Shown here: positions 32,130 to 46,100 of the stretch, in pieces
Layout of the letters: each line of letters opens with the position of its first letter
How positions within the stretch are numbered: the first letter of the stretch is position 1
Source: Anagrus nilaparvatae
Lineage: Eukaryota; Arthropoda; Insecta; Hymenoptera; Mymaridae
NCBI GenBank assembly: GCA_022575985.1
Contig: JAKSXM010000282.1
Coordinates: forward strand, 62,001-126,000
DNA: 64,000 nucleotides
Direction: 5' to 3'
Position numbers and translations under genes: made by a program
Notes under the pieces: model-generated
Database searches by the model: none
What the model saw: the letters and a program-made list of their open reading frames with translations, nothing else
What the model was told of the DNA's origin: nothing

Positions 32130-35084
32130 AGTTTTTCATTTTTTTTTAAATTTTTTGCAAAATAGGCATTTTTAGCAAGAGTAAAAAAACTTTGAGCTAA
32201 GTTTTAAAAAAGACCAAAAAACACGAAAATTAACTAGAAAGCTGCTAAAAATCAATAATTCGATCCAGAAAATAAGAAAAATTTAATTTTAGTTGAATTT
32301 TCGCAAAAAATATTTTGTACTAATTTCAGTAACCCTTATCTGTTACCAGTGTTTCATAAAAAAAAATTTACTATTCTATAGTAAAGTTATTATAATATCT
32401 ATTATCATAATCTTGAATTTGTTTCCCACATTCGTAAGATCTACTGTTTTTTTCGCCATTTTCCAAGAAAAGTTGTAGGGAAGCTTGGCCCCCTTAGTAA
32501 TCCTTAAAAAAATAATCTTCTAATACTAACAAGGTTCTCAAATAATCCTAAGGTTATTCCAGCTATGCAAAACTATAATTCATTTTCATGTACTTTTTCC
32601 AGATTTATATTTGTATACATACTGCAAAAACAAAATAAAAATAAATAAAAAATGCGAATAAAAATTTTAAATAAAAATTTAAGAAAATAAGTAAAAACTA
32701 TTGCAGAATATATGCAACAATACCTGCCATTTGCAGTCGTTAAATTTTTCCATAATTTTTAATGAATCTTTTTTTTATTTTAAATTAAAAATTTTGAATA
32801 AAACACTAAACTTTGAATGTCTCAAAAACTATGATAGTCAAGTCAAAATTATATGGCCTATATTACCCGCGAACTCAACCGAAACAACTAAAATTTTCAA
32901 GAAAATGGGAAGTTGCTTCAGAATTAAAATATTTAAAAAACGCATTTAAATAAATAAGTATAGTATAATTTTACAAAAATTTGAAAGTAAGTTTTAGTTG
33001 TGGCTCTAGACCTTGAAATTAGAGAAACGACTGATTTTTTTCATTATTATTCTTTTTTTTTATTATTATAGTAAAGTAAATAAATATTATCTACAATAAT
33101 ATAAGAATATTTTAAAAAATCTTGCCATAAATGGTCATCATCTTGGTCATCATTTACACAATTTTGCGCAAAAGAATAATTTGGTTAAAACTTTTAAAGA
33201 TGAATCAAATAAATGCTTGATTTTTGGCCCAAATTTTTTCATCATTTAGGCCATGCATAGACAATATTAAAACAGTATACTTTAAATTGATTTAAAAAAC
33301 ATTTTCGTTAATAAATTTTCCGTAAAGTTTTTATATATATATTAGTAACCAGCAAATATGATATGACTTTGTTTAATTTATATGATGATTAAAACATCTG
33401 TCCTGGGTTCATTTTTGGGTCGTTTAGAGCTGTAAAAAAACAATGTCTTAAAATTCCTAGGTAGAAAAATCACCCCTAAAAATACAAAAATAACCTTTTT
33501 TAAAGAATGAATTGTCAGATTTCTTAAATAATTAAATCAAAATTATATATTTAACAATCCTTAAATATACCCTAAAAACGGGAGTGAATGAAGTAGGTCA
33601 GGCATTATTAGGAAATTATTGGGAAAATCAATGAAAAAAGTATCAATTAAATTTTATTGAAAAATATTTGAACAGATTATTTTTCATGTAAATTTAAGTA
33701 AACTTTTGTATACATATTGAGGTCTCATTCATTTTGGTCCTATTTACAACCCTTAAAAGGTGTATAGGGGTAGTTTAAAAAAAAATTAATATAAAACTTA
33801 TTTTTTATAATTAAAATTATATTCTTAAGTAAAATTGGCTGCTAATTTCAAATTCAACATCAGTTTTTTGCAAAAATTTTATCGCACCCTGTAAAATAGG
33901 GGTGACTTCGGACAAATTTGCCATAAAGCATAATCCTAATTCGGTTGCCTTACTCCGTTTACTCCTGAAGTCCGAAAAACAGGCCAAAAATCAAGCATTT
34001 TTTCGTTCCCTCTTTCAAAAATAAATTTATTATACTCATCGTTTTTATAATAGTTCATGCATTTTTTCCCTAAATTTTGATTTTGCTTTCTTAATACTGA
34101 GTTATATTGTGGCCAAAAGCTCGGTTTACTTCAAACCTAAAAAATTTTTTTTTTTAATATTACTAATTTTCTGATGCTAATTGGAACTAAATCAGCTTAA
34201 ACCCGCGAAAGTCTTATCAAAAAAAGTATTCATCATTAAATTGATAAAGAACATAAATCATAATAATTTAGAATAAAACAAATTTCCTTAAAAAACGTTT
34301 GACAAAAATGATAATTATAATTTGTACGTGTAAAAACATTTATTTACTATATAATCCGGTAATCAAAATACCATGGCATAAATACATATAAAATTAGTAT
34401 ACTATCAATTTAATAAGAATTGCAATTGCAATCAGTCAATAAATTGCATGTAATAGTAGTAAGCAACAAAATATATATAAACGCACATTATAATATGTGA
34501 AGGTGCAACAACCGGCTTTCATTATTCTACGTATATTTTAAAAAGAATTTTATCATGCATTTTCTAACTGATATTGCACTAATCACTTTTTTTTATAGTT
34601 TATAACAAAAATAATGATACATTAGGATATAATATTTGCATCAGAAAATTCATATAATAAATGCATTTAATATATGTGGTTATATTTAGTAGCTTTATAT
34701 GTATTTTTAAATATATTGACACAATTTGATTTGCAAGAAATGCATTTATATGACTAATCAAAGAGAAAATCATAAATATACGGAATTCGTAAGTCTTGCA
34801 GAATAACCTGTTCTAGTTTCATTCAAGTTCGTCACATTGTTTTATAATGTATCATAAATATAGTATGATTTTTCAAAAAATAAAATTTTTACACCTAAAT
34901 AAATAGATAAATAACAATAGATAAATGACAAAATTTTAACGACAAATTATACTACGAAAAATGTAATTTTTTCAATTGAATATAACTTAGAAAAGAAAAT
35001 TAATCTAACATCAAATATTTTAATACTTCTTGGATTCTGACAAAAAAAAACAGTATACACTACTAGTATAACAGTATATACTAC
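32130..35084. other. Gene-free AT-rich stretch
   Basis: I see no gene, RNA or strong repeat. The open frames here (for example 32701-32949) are Asn/Lys/Phe-rich, as expected by chance in such DNA. Confidence 0.5.
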
Positions 35085-35215
35085 AAACAATGTCCAGAAA
35101 AATAAATAATGAAATCATCCGAGAAAAAATCGAAAAACAATAGTAAACTGCGATTTGAGGCATTCTTTATTTCTGGACAAGAGTCAGATACGATTTTTCT
35201 GTCCATTGACCAGAA
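35085..35215. repeat. Diverged copy of the GC-rich fold-back element
   Basis: AATGTCCAGAAAAATAAATAATG on one side and GCATTCTTTATTTCTGGAC on the other. AGTAAACTGCGATTTGAGG and a following GACCAGAAAAA match 36770-36900 of the better preserved copy. Confidence 0.55.
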
Positions 35216-36679
35216 AAAACTCTTCACTAATTTTTGAGTACAGAATATTGAATCTAGAATTTATAGGGCATCAGTGAGTTAAGGTCTAGTAAATTCCAAG
35301 GTCCAAAACTACTTGAGCCATATCCGCTGAAATTTTTTGATACTTCTTAAGGAGGCTCTTCAGTGTACTCGCTAGTCATTGGAGAAGCTATTAAAAATTT
35401 TTGTTGATGTTGTAAATTTATGTGAAATATGAATATGAAAAATCATTTTTTAATTTTATTAATTATTTAATATTAAAAAAATAACAAAATATTCTCTTTA
35501 TTTACTAATATACCGATAACAAAAAGTTTACGTAGTATATAAACAACTGAAGGCGCGCTCAGTGTAAAATTTAATTTATTATTTGGAGTACAGATATTAG
35601 AATTTATATTTACCGTATTTTAAAGCATTGTATGACTTTTATTATTTATCAAATAAATATAAGATTTATCCTTTACAAGTAATTATAAGCTTTTTTATTT
35701 TTAAAATAAAATTAAATAAATAATATCAATAAATACATAATATTTACAAATAAACGCGTGCCCCTGTATAGTATACTATCCATGTACTATCATGGCTGCT
35801 TTCTCTTTAAAACCTTGTTTACTAATTTTTGGAGTTTAATTGCTCAAAATAACACACGGCTACCTAATATGAGATAGTAAGCAATAGATTCCTTGGACTT
35901 TAAACTTTATAACTAATCTACACAGAGATTGGAAAAATTTGATTTGACAGAATAAATAGCAACTTCCGGAGTTGTTTTCATAAGGAGTCGTGTTAAAATG
36001 TTGGAACTTTTTTTACAAATATTTCAAAATTTTGCACGGCTATCGCTAAAATGTCCTATACCATTCGATTCGGGAGATTTTATCCTTTAAAATGATATAT
36101 CTCATTATTTAAAACTTCCGACTGAAGAACGTCCTTAATTTCTAAAAATTAATTTTGAAATCAATCCTAGAAAACAGGCCTTGAAAATTCTTCTACATAT
36201 GCACTCTTTCTTATCTATGATTCTAACCTGGTATAGTAGATTTCAGTAATAGTGAAACTGTTGCTTTTCATGAACAAATTCAAAAAATAAGTACAATAAG
36301 AAATGCGCAGTATTTTCAAAACTCAAAGATACGCTTAAAAAATATTTTCAGAATATTGGCCCATAATAAAATTTCCTATATCAAATGTATCAAATTCTTA
36401 AAAAGGCATACAGAAGTATTACAACCAACGAATAGCCCTTGATTTATAAAGAGCTTTTCTTAATATAGGAAAAAAAAGAAGCTAAAAATCGTCCCTGAAA
36501 ACCCCAATTACCCCTTTAATAAGTTTTCAACTACTACTCATGTAATTTTAATGCCTTTAGAAAATGATAAAAAAAAATTTGCATTAAACATAATATATTT
36601 TAAATTATCAGATTTTTTGCATTATTTTATTAATAAAAGAAAGAGAAAAATTTATCATGTTAACCTTGCCATTGGTCAT
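35216..36679. other. Gene-free stretch
   Basis: No gene or clear repeat seen. Confidence 0.4.
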
Positions 36680-36900
36680 AATAGTATATTTACGGCTCGA
36701 GTCCAGAAAAGTAAAGAATGGCCCAAATCGCACGTAAATTACCTTCCGAGGCGAAGCCGAGGATGGTAAACTGCGATTTGGGTCATTCCTTATTTATGGA
36801 CAAGGCTCGTATAACATTTTTCTGTGTCTGTGGCGAGAAAACACGTACTTTTCGGACGCGTAGCGTCCGGGAAATACGTGCTTTCTCGACGCAGACCAGA
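36680..36900. repeat. Double fold-back element, GC-rich
   Basis: First hairpin, about 36690-36812: arms CGGCTCGAGTCC...AATGGCCCAAATCGCACG...ATTACC and GGTAAACTGCGATTTGGGTCATT...GGACAAGGCTCG, around a CCGAGGCGAAGCCGAGG loop. Second hairpin, 36826-36896: arms of 31-34 bases (GTCTGTGGCGAGAAAACACG / CGTGCTTTCTCGACGCAGAC) around CGGACGCGTAGCGTCCG. The GC content is far above the surroundings. Confidence 0.75.
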
Positions 36901-39136
36901 AAAAATATTTATAATCGTAGGTGTATTTGAAAAAAAAAAAAATATAAAATAATACATAAATTTTCAGTTAATACATACACAAAAAATAAATAAAATGAAA
37001 CAGTACTTTCGATTTCTTGCAAATACATAATTCTTTCTCTTAAAACAAAAAAAAAAATATTATTTTACATTATAAAACGTATACGAAGATTATCAGAATA
37101 TATTATAAGATAGTAAAATTGTTTACCTTGAAAAATCTCTAAAAAAAAAAATAAAGAAAAATTTCAAACACGATTTAACAACTCGATTCATTTAATTTTT
37201 TTTTTTTCTTAAAAAATAAAAAAAATTGCGTGCATATTATACCAGGAAAAAGCATATAACAAATTGTTATTTATTCATTTTATTTATTTTAAACGAGATC
37301 TAATATACATTTTATAAACAAACTCATAAAATGCGTCTCTCATATACATAAATGAGAAAGTCCTGTTTTTTAGAATTCCGATTTCAAATCCTTTAAAAGT
37401 TTTATATTCTTCGTGAAAAAAAATGAGTATATTACGTATATTACAAAACACATGGGTTAATAAAATTGACCACAATCTATATATTTTTTTATCATATGAT
37501 ATTTTTTAAACTTTTTTTTTTTTCAGTTGCGTAAAATAAAAAAAATAAAAAAAAAATGATATAATAACTGACTGTGTATAAGATTCGAGATCAATTGAAC
37601 AAAAAGATAATAATAACACTTGTCAATTTTTTATTTTCTTTTTTGTTACCTAAACACTTTTTTTTTGTTTTTTTTTTTGCTATAAAAATTTTTGTATGCG
37701 AGTTTAATATGTAACTTAAAAAAAAGTTGGTATTTTTATGACAACGTAATAATATACTTTTTATTATAAAATTTATAATTTAAACAGTTAATAAAATTAA
37801 ATGTATGTTATTAATTTATTCTGATTTACATGTTTGATAATCATTTGACACTTTTTATTACAGTGTTTTAGAATATTGTGATTGCAAATTAAAAAAAAAA
37901 AAAAAAAATAGATTAAAAAAATTTTTTTTGTTTAATATTTTAAGCTTTCACTTTTACACCTGTTTTTATTTTTTGTTATGATTTTTAAAAATGACTTCAT
38001 TATGAAAAATATTAGTATGGCCCTTAATAAAAGAAATGATTGTGAAAATGCATATTAGACCAAGATTAATTATTGTATTTTAAAAAATTTTAGCTTTTTT
38101 GTTTAAGAGTTTTTATATTTTATAATCAGTCAATAAATCACAAAAGTTTTAAAACTGATGATTTTATTATTTCAAATTTGACCTAAATTATAGGTAAATT
38201 TTTTTTTGAATAACTCAAACCCAAATCCTTTATATGAGCACTTAGCTTGTTATACTCTTGAAATAAACCATTTTCTGAGGTTTTACTCGATTCAAAAGCC
38301 CAATTATTAGAAATCATGCGTACGATCTTTCAGAGCTTTCAGCTTCTGTTGTGGCTTTTAAGCAGATGTCGTATTATTTTTTATTTCTTTTAAGTAATAG
38401 AAGCTAACAAGGGTCAAAATCTTAATAATTTTTTTTGCATATTCCAAAACTACACGAAAAAATATTAGAAACGTATTTTTAGTTTCTTTAAAAAATTAAC
38501 AAAAATTAACGGGGATATAAAGGTTTCAAAAATTAGAGATTCATCAGAGGTGTGACGTCACAATGTATTTGTATGCCCCCCCCCCAAAATAAGAAATTTT
38601 TGAAAAAATAGCAAAATTGTTTACCTGAATTTCAAAATTTTTAAATTTTTTATTAGCAATTATTGCTTATAAACAATTAAAAATAAGAAACAATTAAATT
38701 TTAATCGATATTTAATATTATAGGTTTTTGGCCCCTTCCAAAAAAATTTTCTTGAGACGTGCTTTTACCGACTTCAAGAAATCATATAGTAGTCCAAAAA
38801 GAAAAGTTAGCTTCAAAAATTTCCATAATAGAGTTAAAATTGATTAAGAGTGTCAGTTATTTTGAGTGTTTTCATAATTCCTATTGTAAACCATGGTTTT
38901 ACAATAAAAATCTGAATCGCGATTTAATTACAACTATCAACAAAAATCGATCAGGGCACTACAACTTAAATGAATTGTTGTATTCTAAGAAGGAACACAG
39001 AATCTCGACTAATTCAGGTTTAAACATTTTTAGCCTTACGAACTTTCAAATTGTTATTTTCCCAATATTTGGTTCGTTTTCAAATGCAAAGAAATGCAAA
39101 ATATTTAAAGAAATAAACAACAAATCGGGGGTCTAA
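36901..39136. other. Gene-free stretch
   Basis: Long A and T runs and a C tract near 38577. The frame at 38759-39136 has no recognisable motif and I do not call it. Confidence 0.45.
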
Positions 39137-39138
39137 TA

Positions 39139-40758
39139 TATGGGTAGTTATTTCACAAGTGTATGTAAAGTGTATGGATGGGTTGGCAAATCGACTCCAA
39201 ACCAATTTTGTTCGAAAATATAACTAAAAAGAATAATTTTCCGAAATTTTTGTTGGATTGCCTTTGAGCTTTAATATCTCCGTAGCAGATAGATCGATTT
39301 CTACCTAAATGGTCTCAAAAAAAAATTTTTTTTTTGTACTTTTGATGCATAAAATTTTTTTTTGGGTTTTCCACTTTTCAATGCTTACTATTACTTTTCT
39401 ATGTTAAAAAAAATGATTTTTCTAAAATTCAAAAAATTAACATCTATTTTATTTTATTTTAAATCTTAAAAAATGGTTCCAGACTTAAAAATGAACAATC
39501 ACTTGGACTTTTTTTATAATAAATATATTCCAGATAATATTTTTTATAATTATATCTATTTTTTTAAATCGGTATATTAACCTATTATGGCCCAACTGAA
39601 AGTTATTGGAAACTAGAATTTTTCGGTAATGAAAACTATATACTTTAGGCTGAAAAAATTATCTAGTAGAGTACTATTTTAATTTCCAGAGTCCGTTTTC
39701 ACCTACAACCCCTGCGAAATAAGATATCTACCCCTATAGTAGGATAAATTTTCAAATTATTTTCAAAGAAACTTAAGATGTTCCCAAATGCAAAAAACTT
39801 TTAATTTCGCATTAAAAATAATTGCTAGGACTCCCGAAAGATGGTTAAAAATCAAATGTGCGTGTATTTTCCATTATAACCCTCCGTAGAAGTATATCTA
39901 GAAATCACGGGGTGAGTTTTACAACCAAATGAAAGATTGAATATTTTGGACTATAAATCTTACCTAGTATGTAATTTGGGTCTTTTTTCATTTCCGGAGT
40001 CCGTTTTTAGCTACAACTTTTATAAAATAAGGTATCGACCCCTAAATTAGAGTAAATTTTCAAATTTTAAATTTTTGACTAAAAATCTCAATTTTAGGTA
40101 TTTTGGCTTATTCTTTTCATATATTACAAAGCTCATCCTTATTTAGGAGTTGATATCCTTATTTCTAGGTTTTTTAGATAAAAATGTGCTATGAAAATGA
40201 AAAAAGTGATCTAGAATACTGGATGAGATTTTTAGCCCAAACTATTCAGTTTTTTTAGATCTATACAGTTTTGTTCCTCTGGTCAAAATATATCTGCACC
40301 GCCAAAAGAGGTTGATATTTTATTTTTTAGGGGTTGTAGGAAAAAGAGACTCCAAAAATGAAAAGAGCGACCCAAGTTACATACTATGTGAGATTCTTAG
40401 CCCAAAAGTTTTTCATTTACTTGTTAAACTCAGCCCCTTCCTTACAAAATTTTTGAGATCACCAAGGTAGAAAACGATATATCTGCTACCGAGATATTAA
40501 AGCTCAAAAGCAAGCCAACCAAAAGCGTGAATTTGGATTTTCTGGCGCATGCATGGTTAAAAAAAATTTTGATCCTAGAATCGGATTCTATGGGAAATTT
40601 CATATGTGCCTCTTAAAGGAAATTTTTCATAATAAAATAAGAGTTTATGAAAAAATAAGAAAAAACCGCCCACTCAAAAATTTAATCGGTCAAAAAATGA
40701 AAAAAGTTTGCCGACCCATCCATACACTTTACATACACTTAAGGAATAACTACCCATA
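39139..40758. mobile_element. 1.6-kb inverted-repeat DNA element, TA target site
   Basis: TATGGGTAGTTATT at 39139 and AATAACTACCCATA ending 40758 are flanked by TA on both sides. The arms align for over 55 bp (AAGTGTATGTAAAGTGTATG), and again further in (TTGAGCTTTAATATCTC...GTAGCAGATA at 39272, inverse at 40475-40510). TA duplication fits Tc1/mariner or similar superfamilies, but no transposase is present. Inside, TTTCCGGAGTCCGTTTT-type segments recur at 39690 and 39995, and inverted near 40345. Confidence 0.75.
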
Positions 40759-42967
40759 TACATAAGAAAAAAAACATAAAAAGAAGTAATAGTCTTTATT
40801 ATTATTGTTATTATGTATTTAATCATTTCATTTAATCATATAATGATATCAGTTTACATTGTAAAAAAAAAGATGCATCATGCTCTTATAAAATCGTTGA
40901 TTCGTGACTACGTGTTTAAAAAAAAAACTGTTAACTTTTCTTGCGGAAAGAGAATATACATTAAATATACATGATCCTTTTTTTTTACTTTTTATTTTGT
41001 TTTTTAATATACATAAAGGAAACAAATTTTTAAAAATATACATAAGTACTTACACGTAAATCATTTACGTTAATACGAAATTTTTTTAATTTTTTAAAAA
41101 ATACAATTAAAAAAATTATATTTTATGATAAGCAAAAAGGAAAGAATATAAACTAAAATAAAAAAAGAAATTTGGTTTTGTCGGTGTCTGGAAATATAAA
41201 TTTATATATTATAAAGGTAGATTTTTTTTGTAACCTTGAATAAGCATGAAATAAATGGTTTCATTAAACTTTTTAACCATTTTCAAGGATACGGTATTTG
41301 AAAAAATTTTTTCCCTTTGTTCTCAAAATAAAATATAAGTGATTTATTTAAATCAGCAAGTTATTTTAAATCTAATTATGTTTTTACTAAAAATTCTTTT
41401 TCATTTATTTGATTGACAATCGATTTTTAAACGAATTATAAATTCTGAATATTTAATGTGAGAGAATTTAATCCTTTGAAAAAAAATATTACATTAGAAT
41501 TACACATTATATAATATTTTATGTAGTATTGAGAGTTTATATTAACAAATCAATTATATATTTTAATGAGTTGTGATATTTTAAAGTTATTATTTATCGT
41601 TATAAGATTATGTAAATTTCCTTATAATTAAATTACGTTTAATAAAACAAAAAAAAAAAAATTATTTACGTAAAGTAGGTAAACTCATTTTTTTTTAACA
41701 TGGAAATATTTAAAATACTTGCAAAAAAAAGTAAGTACCTGTAAAAATGAAACGTAAAAATTTTCTGAAAGTTTTATTAGGTGTTGTTTATTTTGTAAAA
41801 TATTATTTTTTTGCAGTAAAATTTTTATTGTGCTATTTTATTGTCAGAAGATTATTACTGCGACTATAAAAATTTTATTTGGTTTAATTTTTTTGGAAAG
41901 TTATTAATTCTTAGAATTTTTGAGGTAACAAAGAGGAAAATTTTGAAAATTACAGGATATTTCTAATTTTAAAAAATTTATTTTTGGGAACTATTTTTAA
42001 AAAGTTTATGGTTTTTATTGTTGAGTTGCTCTACTTGAATTTTGCTTATATTGTAAATAAATTTAAACTAATTGCTTGAAATTTTCACCAACATTTACAG
42101 TAAAAATTAAATTTCTTTCATTTTCCTGGTATTGGGTATGATTTCAGAAGTAATTTTTTTTTATATATAATTATTTTAAAAATTAACTCATTATTTAGTG
42201 GCTGCATTTAAAATTTTAAGAATTTTAAGCAAATCGCCTGAAATTTCTAGCAAAATCGAACAATCTAGACGTGTGAAGTTTGTATGTTAGTTTGTGTAAA
42301 GAATTTGACAGCAAATTTAGAAATAATATTGAAGATGCTCTATAATGCTCTAAAATAGTTTTTATAATATTGCTTAATTTTTTTTAGCCAAGAAATAAAT
42401 TGAAAAATAGAATATTTTATAGAAACAAGAAGACACCTGTCATCTACTCATGTCGTTAATAAATTTTTTTTCTCGTAATAAAAAGTCATAAAAAAAGCTC
42501 TGCAAGCTCCGAAAATTAATCATAAAAAATGAATTAGAAAAAAAAATTTCATCATTTTTTTTTAAATTTCTTAATATTTTAATTAAAAGATACTTGATAT
42601 GTAATTACACATCTAAACAAAATAATTATTTTACTAATGTCAATTTAACAAAAAAACAATTTACATAATATTTTAATACATTATTATAAATTCATTATTG
42701 TCCTCCTACTTAGTTATTTTTCAGAACAACAAAAAAAAAATGAAAGTCTCACGTAATTTACTAAAAGTCGGTCGTCAGCCGTAACTTAATGCATTATTTG
42801 AATGATCCATGTAATTATAATTCAAAACATTGTATGTACGTTTGACACAAATTTAACCCTTTTTTTATATAAAAGAAATTTTTTTTATATCCATAAAATT
42901 TTTTTTTTTGGAAGTATATACTTTTATTTTTTTTTGTGAATAAAATTAAAAAATAAAAAAAAAGATT
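40759..42967. other. Gene-free stretch upstream of the cuticle gene
   Basis: AT-rich, no coding gene or RNA recognised. Confidence 0.45.
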
Positions 42968-43030
42968 CGAAGTGGTGGCCGCTGGTTCATGGGCGGGACA
43001 CAAAGCCGCTCCCGATGAGAACCTATATAA
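42968..43030 (+). promoter_or_regulatory. Core promoter of the cuticle gene
   Basis: A GC-rich island (GGTGGCCGCTGGTTCATGGG, AAGCCGCTCCCGATGAG) in otherwise AT-rich DNA ends in a TATA box, CCTATATAAGTAG (TATATAA at 43024-43030). The start codon is at 43177, leaving a leader of about 120 bases. Confidence 0.65.
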
Positions 43031-43176
43031 GTAGTAAGACTCGTGCGATTTTAAAAGCAATATATAGTTTACATACAATCGGCAATAGTACTTCCTTGCC
43101 TTAACATTTAAAGATTTTTCTTTATTTTTTCGATACTTTTATTCAGTTTGTTTTTCTTTCTTTTAATAATACAACA

Positions 43177-46100
43177 ATGCGTTTAATTGTGAGTAGTTAT
43201 AAAAATTTTTTATTAACCCCCTTTTTTTTAATCTGTTGATTTTTTTTTAAATAAAATTTTTTTTAATTTTCTCAAATTTTCAAAGAAAAAAATGTGCTTT
43301 TTTTAAGTGAATATATAACAAGTTTAAAACTTAATTTCTTTTAAAAAAATTTTAATTTAACTAATGTTTTTAATTAAAAGTGTATTGTGCGTGAAATATT
43401 CGTTGTTTTTAAAATTTTGTGATTATTATATAGTTCATAAAAAGTCTTATGAGGCCAAAATTTGCTCAATATTATTAATGGGCTAAGGCGAATTTCAATT
43501 AAATTTTATTTTCATCCATAAAATTTTATTTACTTAATAGCCGTCAATCAAATCAAAATTTTTAAAATAACTACCAGACTATATCGTGAAATTAAGTTAA
43601 TTAATACGTTTTAACTGTTAAATTAAGATATTTTTAGTTTAATTAATCAATAATAATAAAATAATAGTTTTATAATCATTACGTTACAGTCAGGAAGTAG
43701 CATAAAATATCCAATTTAAAAAATAAAAAATCAACGTAAAAGTTACATTATAATAAACATGTTTATGTTAATAAAAAAAAAGTCAATTAAATTATTTATA
43801 CATGACAATATAATACAATTTTCCTTTTTTAGTTATTAACATGTTTACTTTATATGGTGGGTGTATCATATGGTCAACATTCACAAATTACAACACCGGT
43901 GCCAATTCTCAAACAAATAAACAGGTGAATAGACTTTTATTAAAAAATAAAATTACTTATTGTTTTTTTTTTTTTTTTTAATTAAAATTTGTTTTCTTAG
44001 ACACAACGAAGATGGTAGTTACAGTTATGGTTTTGAAGCAGGAGACGGTTCATACAAAATAGAATCAAAATATCCAACTGGTGAAGTATTTGGTAAATAT
44101 GGTTTTATAGATGACGAAGGTAAAGTACGTGAAATAGAATACGGTGCAACAAATCGTGGTTTTGAACCATCTGGTTCTGGTATCAACGTACCACCAGCAT
44201 CAGCGTTGTACGACAATAATTTAGTTCACGATAATAATCCAGAAGATGATGGACAATACAGAGAAGACCCATCGATATATCACACTGATCCAAAATATAC
44301 AAATGGCGAACGTTATGAATCGGTACCTAAACAGTATTACACACACAGAGCACAATTAAGTCCAAGACCAATTTATGATGCACCTATCAGGTAAACAATT
44401 TTTTATGTACCTTTTTTTATTACAAATAAGACAATAACCAATACAATTTATGATGCAATTTTTAATAATGATGGTTTTCTTTGGGGTCATTGCTTGTTTG
44501 CTATTTTTTTTTTTATTCCTATTTTACATTGTTATGATTTTGAAAGACTCTAAGTATGTACTACAGCACGTTTTTTATATTATGTACAGACAAATCATCG
44601 TTTTTATTATTATTTATTGAGTAATTTTTTTTTTAAGAAAAATTTTATTTATGTTTACTAGTTTTTTTTTTCGGTTATTTATTGTTACAGTTTTTTTTTA
44701 GAATGTGAAATAATTTTTTATGACTTATTTTTTTTTATTTTTGTAGCCAATTAAATTAATAGAGTAAATACAATTATTATTTATACTAATTCTGAAATTA
44801 TAAAAATATTTTTTTAATCACACGAAATTATCTTCTTTAAATTTTTTTGTAATAATTTCATAATAAAAAATTTTTAAATTTAGTTATATAATTTTTAAAA
44901 TAAAATTTATATTTACTCAACACATTTATAATAATAAATTCTGTGATTTATTTGCTATGCAGTATAAATCAAATATTTATTAAGTTTTTTTTAAAATTGT
45001 AATTATCTCAGCCAAGTGTAACTATCGAACTTAACTTTCAGTCAAATTATTTTAATTAGAATCTTATTCATTTTCGAGTAAATTGTAAAATATTATATGG
45101 TTTGGTATGAACTACGTTTTACGAAAAATTTGATGATTTCAGGTAGTAGATTTTTTAACGATTTATTTTACAATATTTTCTTTCGACGTTGAAACTTGAA
45201 ACTTTATAAATCTAGGGTAAATGAACCAATTTTAAAATATAAAAATAAATTAGAGTTGGCATGAAATTATGGGTTTTAGTAAAATCTTTTATTAAAAATA
45301 AAAAAACTCTTTAACCGTTCCTTAGGGTTTCATTCAAAGATTGCGCTTCACAATTCACGATTTTAATAAATTAATTTTTTTAATAATATTAAAAAATTTA
45401 GCATATTATAAGATCCGGATTACCAAGTCAAAGAAATTTTTGAATTTTTTTTTTGTTACAAATTCAAAAAAAATGTAAGAGAAAATTTTGCTATAGAAAA
45501 GTATGCAACTTCATATGTTCAATAGATAGCTTATTAAATATTTGATAAATATAAAAGCCAGTTTTGGATGCAAAAATTATATATAAACATTAAAAGATAA
45601 AGTTTTAAGCTACTATATACAAAAGGGAGATGTATGAAGGTTACAATATTTTATTAAAACTATTCTCGCAAGTGAAATCTCCTCGCAACAGTATAAATAT
45701 AAGTAGCTGCTTCAACTCTTGATTCATATATGATATAATTAGTATTGTCAAATATTGAGAATATTAATGAGTGATAAATTAAAATTCAATTGATATTTAC
45801 AGATTAATATAGATTAACAAAATAATTTTATGTATCTTGAATGATTAAAAATTATTATTATTTGGTGAATTTATCGACCTAGAGAACTAATTAAATAAAT
45901 GTATGAATTTAACTCTACACGATACGTGGATGCCATCTGCAATCACGTTTTTTATTTTTAACGTATCAAGCAGTTTTAAATTTTTTCAAGTTTTATATAA
46001 TCAAACAATAAAAATAATATTTTTTTAAAATATTTTGATGTTAGAAATAATAGTTTTAGCCTAAAATAGGCAGAAAAAAATTTCTCGAAATAAATCCCTC

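Noticed and set aside
36551..36930. Two overlapping plus-strand frames
   Set aside because: They read through the GC-rich palindromes and have no protein features.
42815..43078. Minus-strand frame over the cuticle promoter
   Set aside because: Covers the GC-rich promoter and TATA box of the opposite gene, and is Lys/Phe-rich elsewhere.
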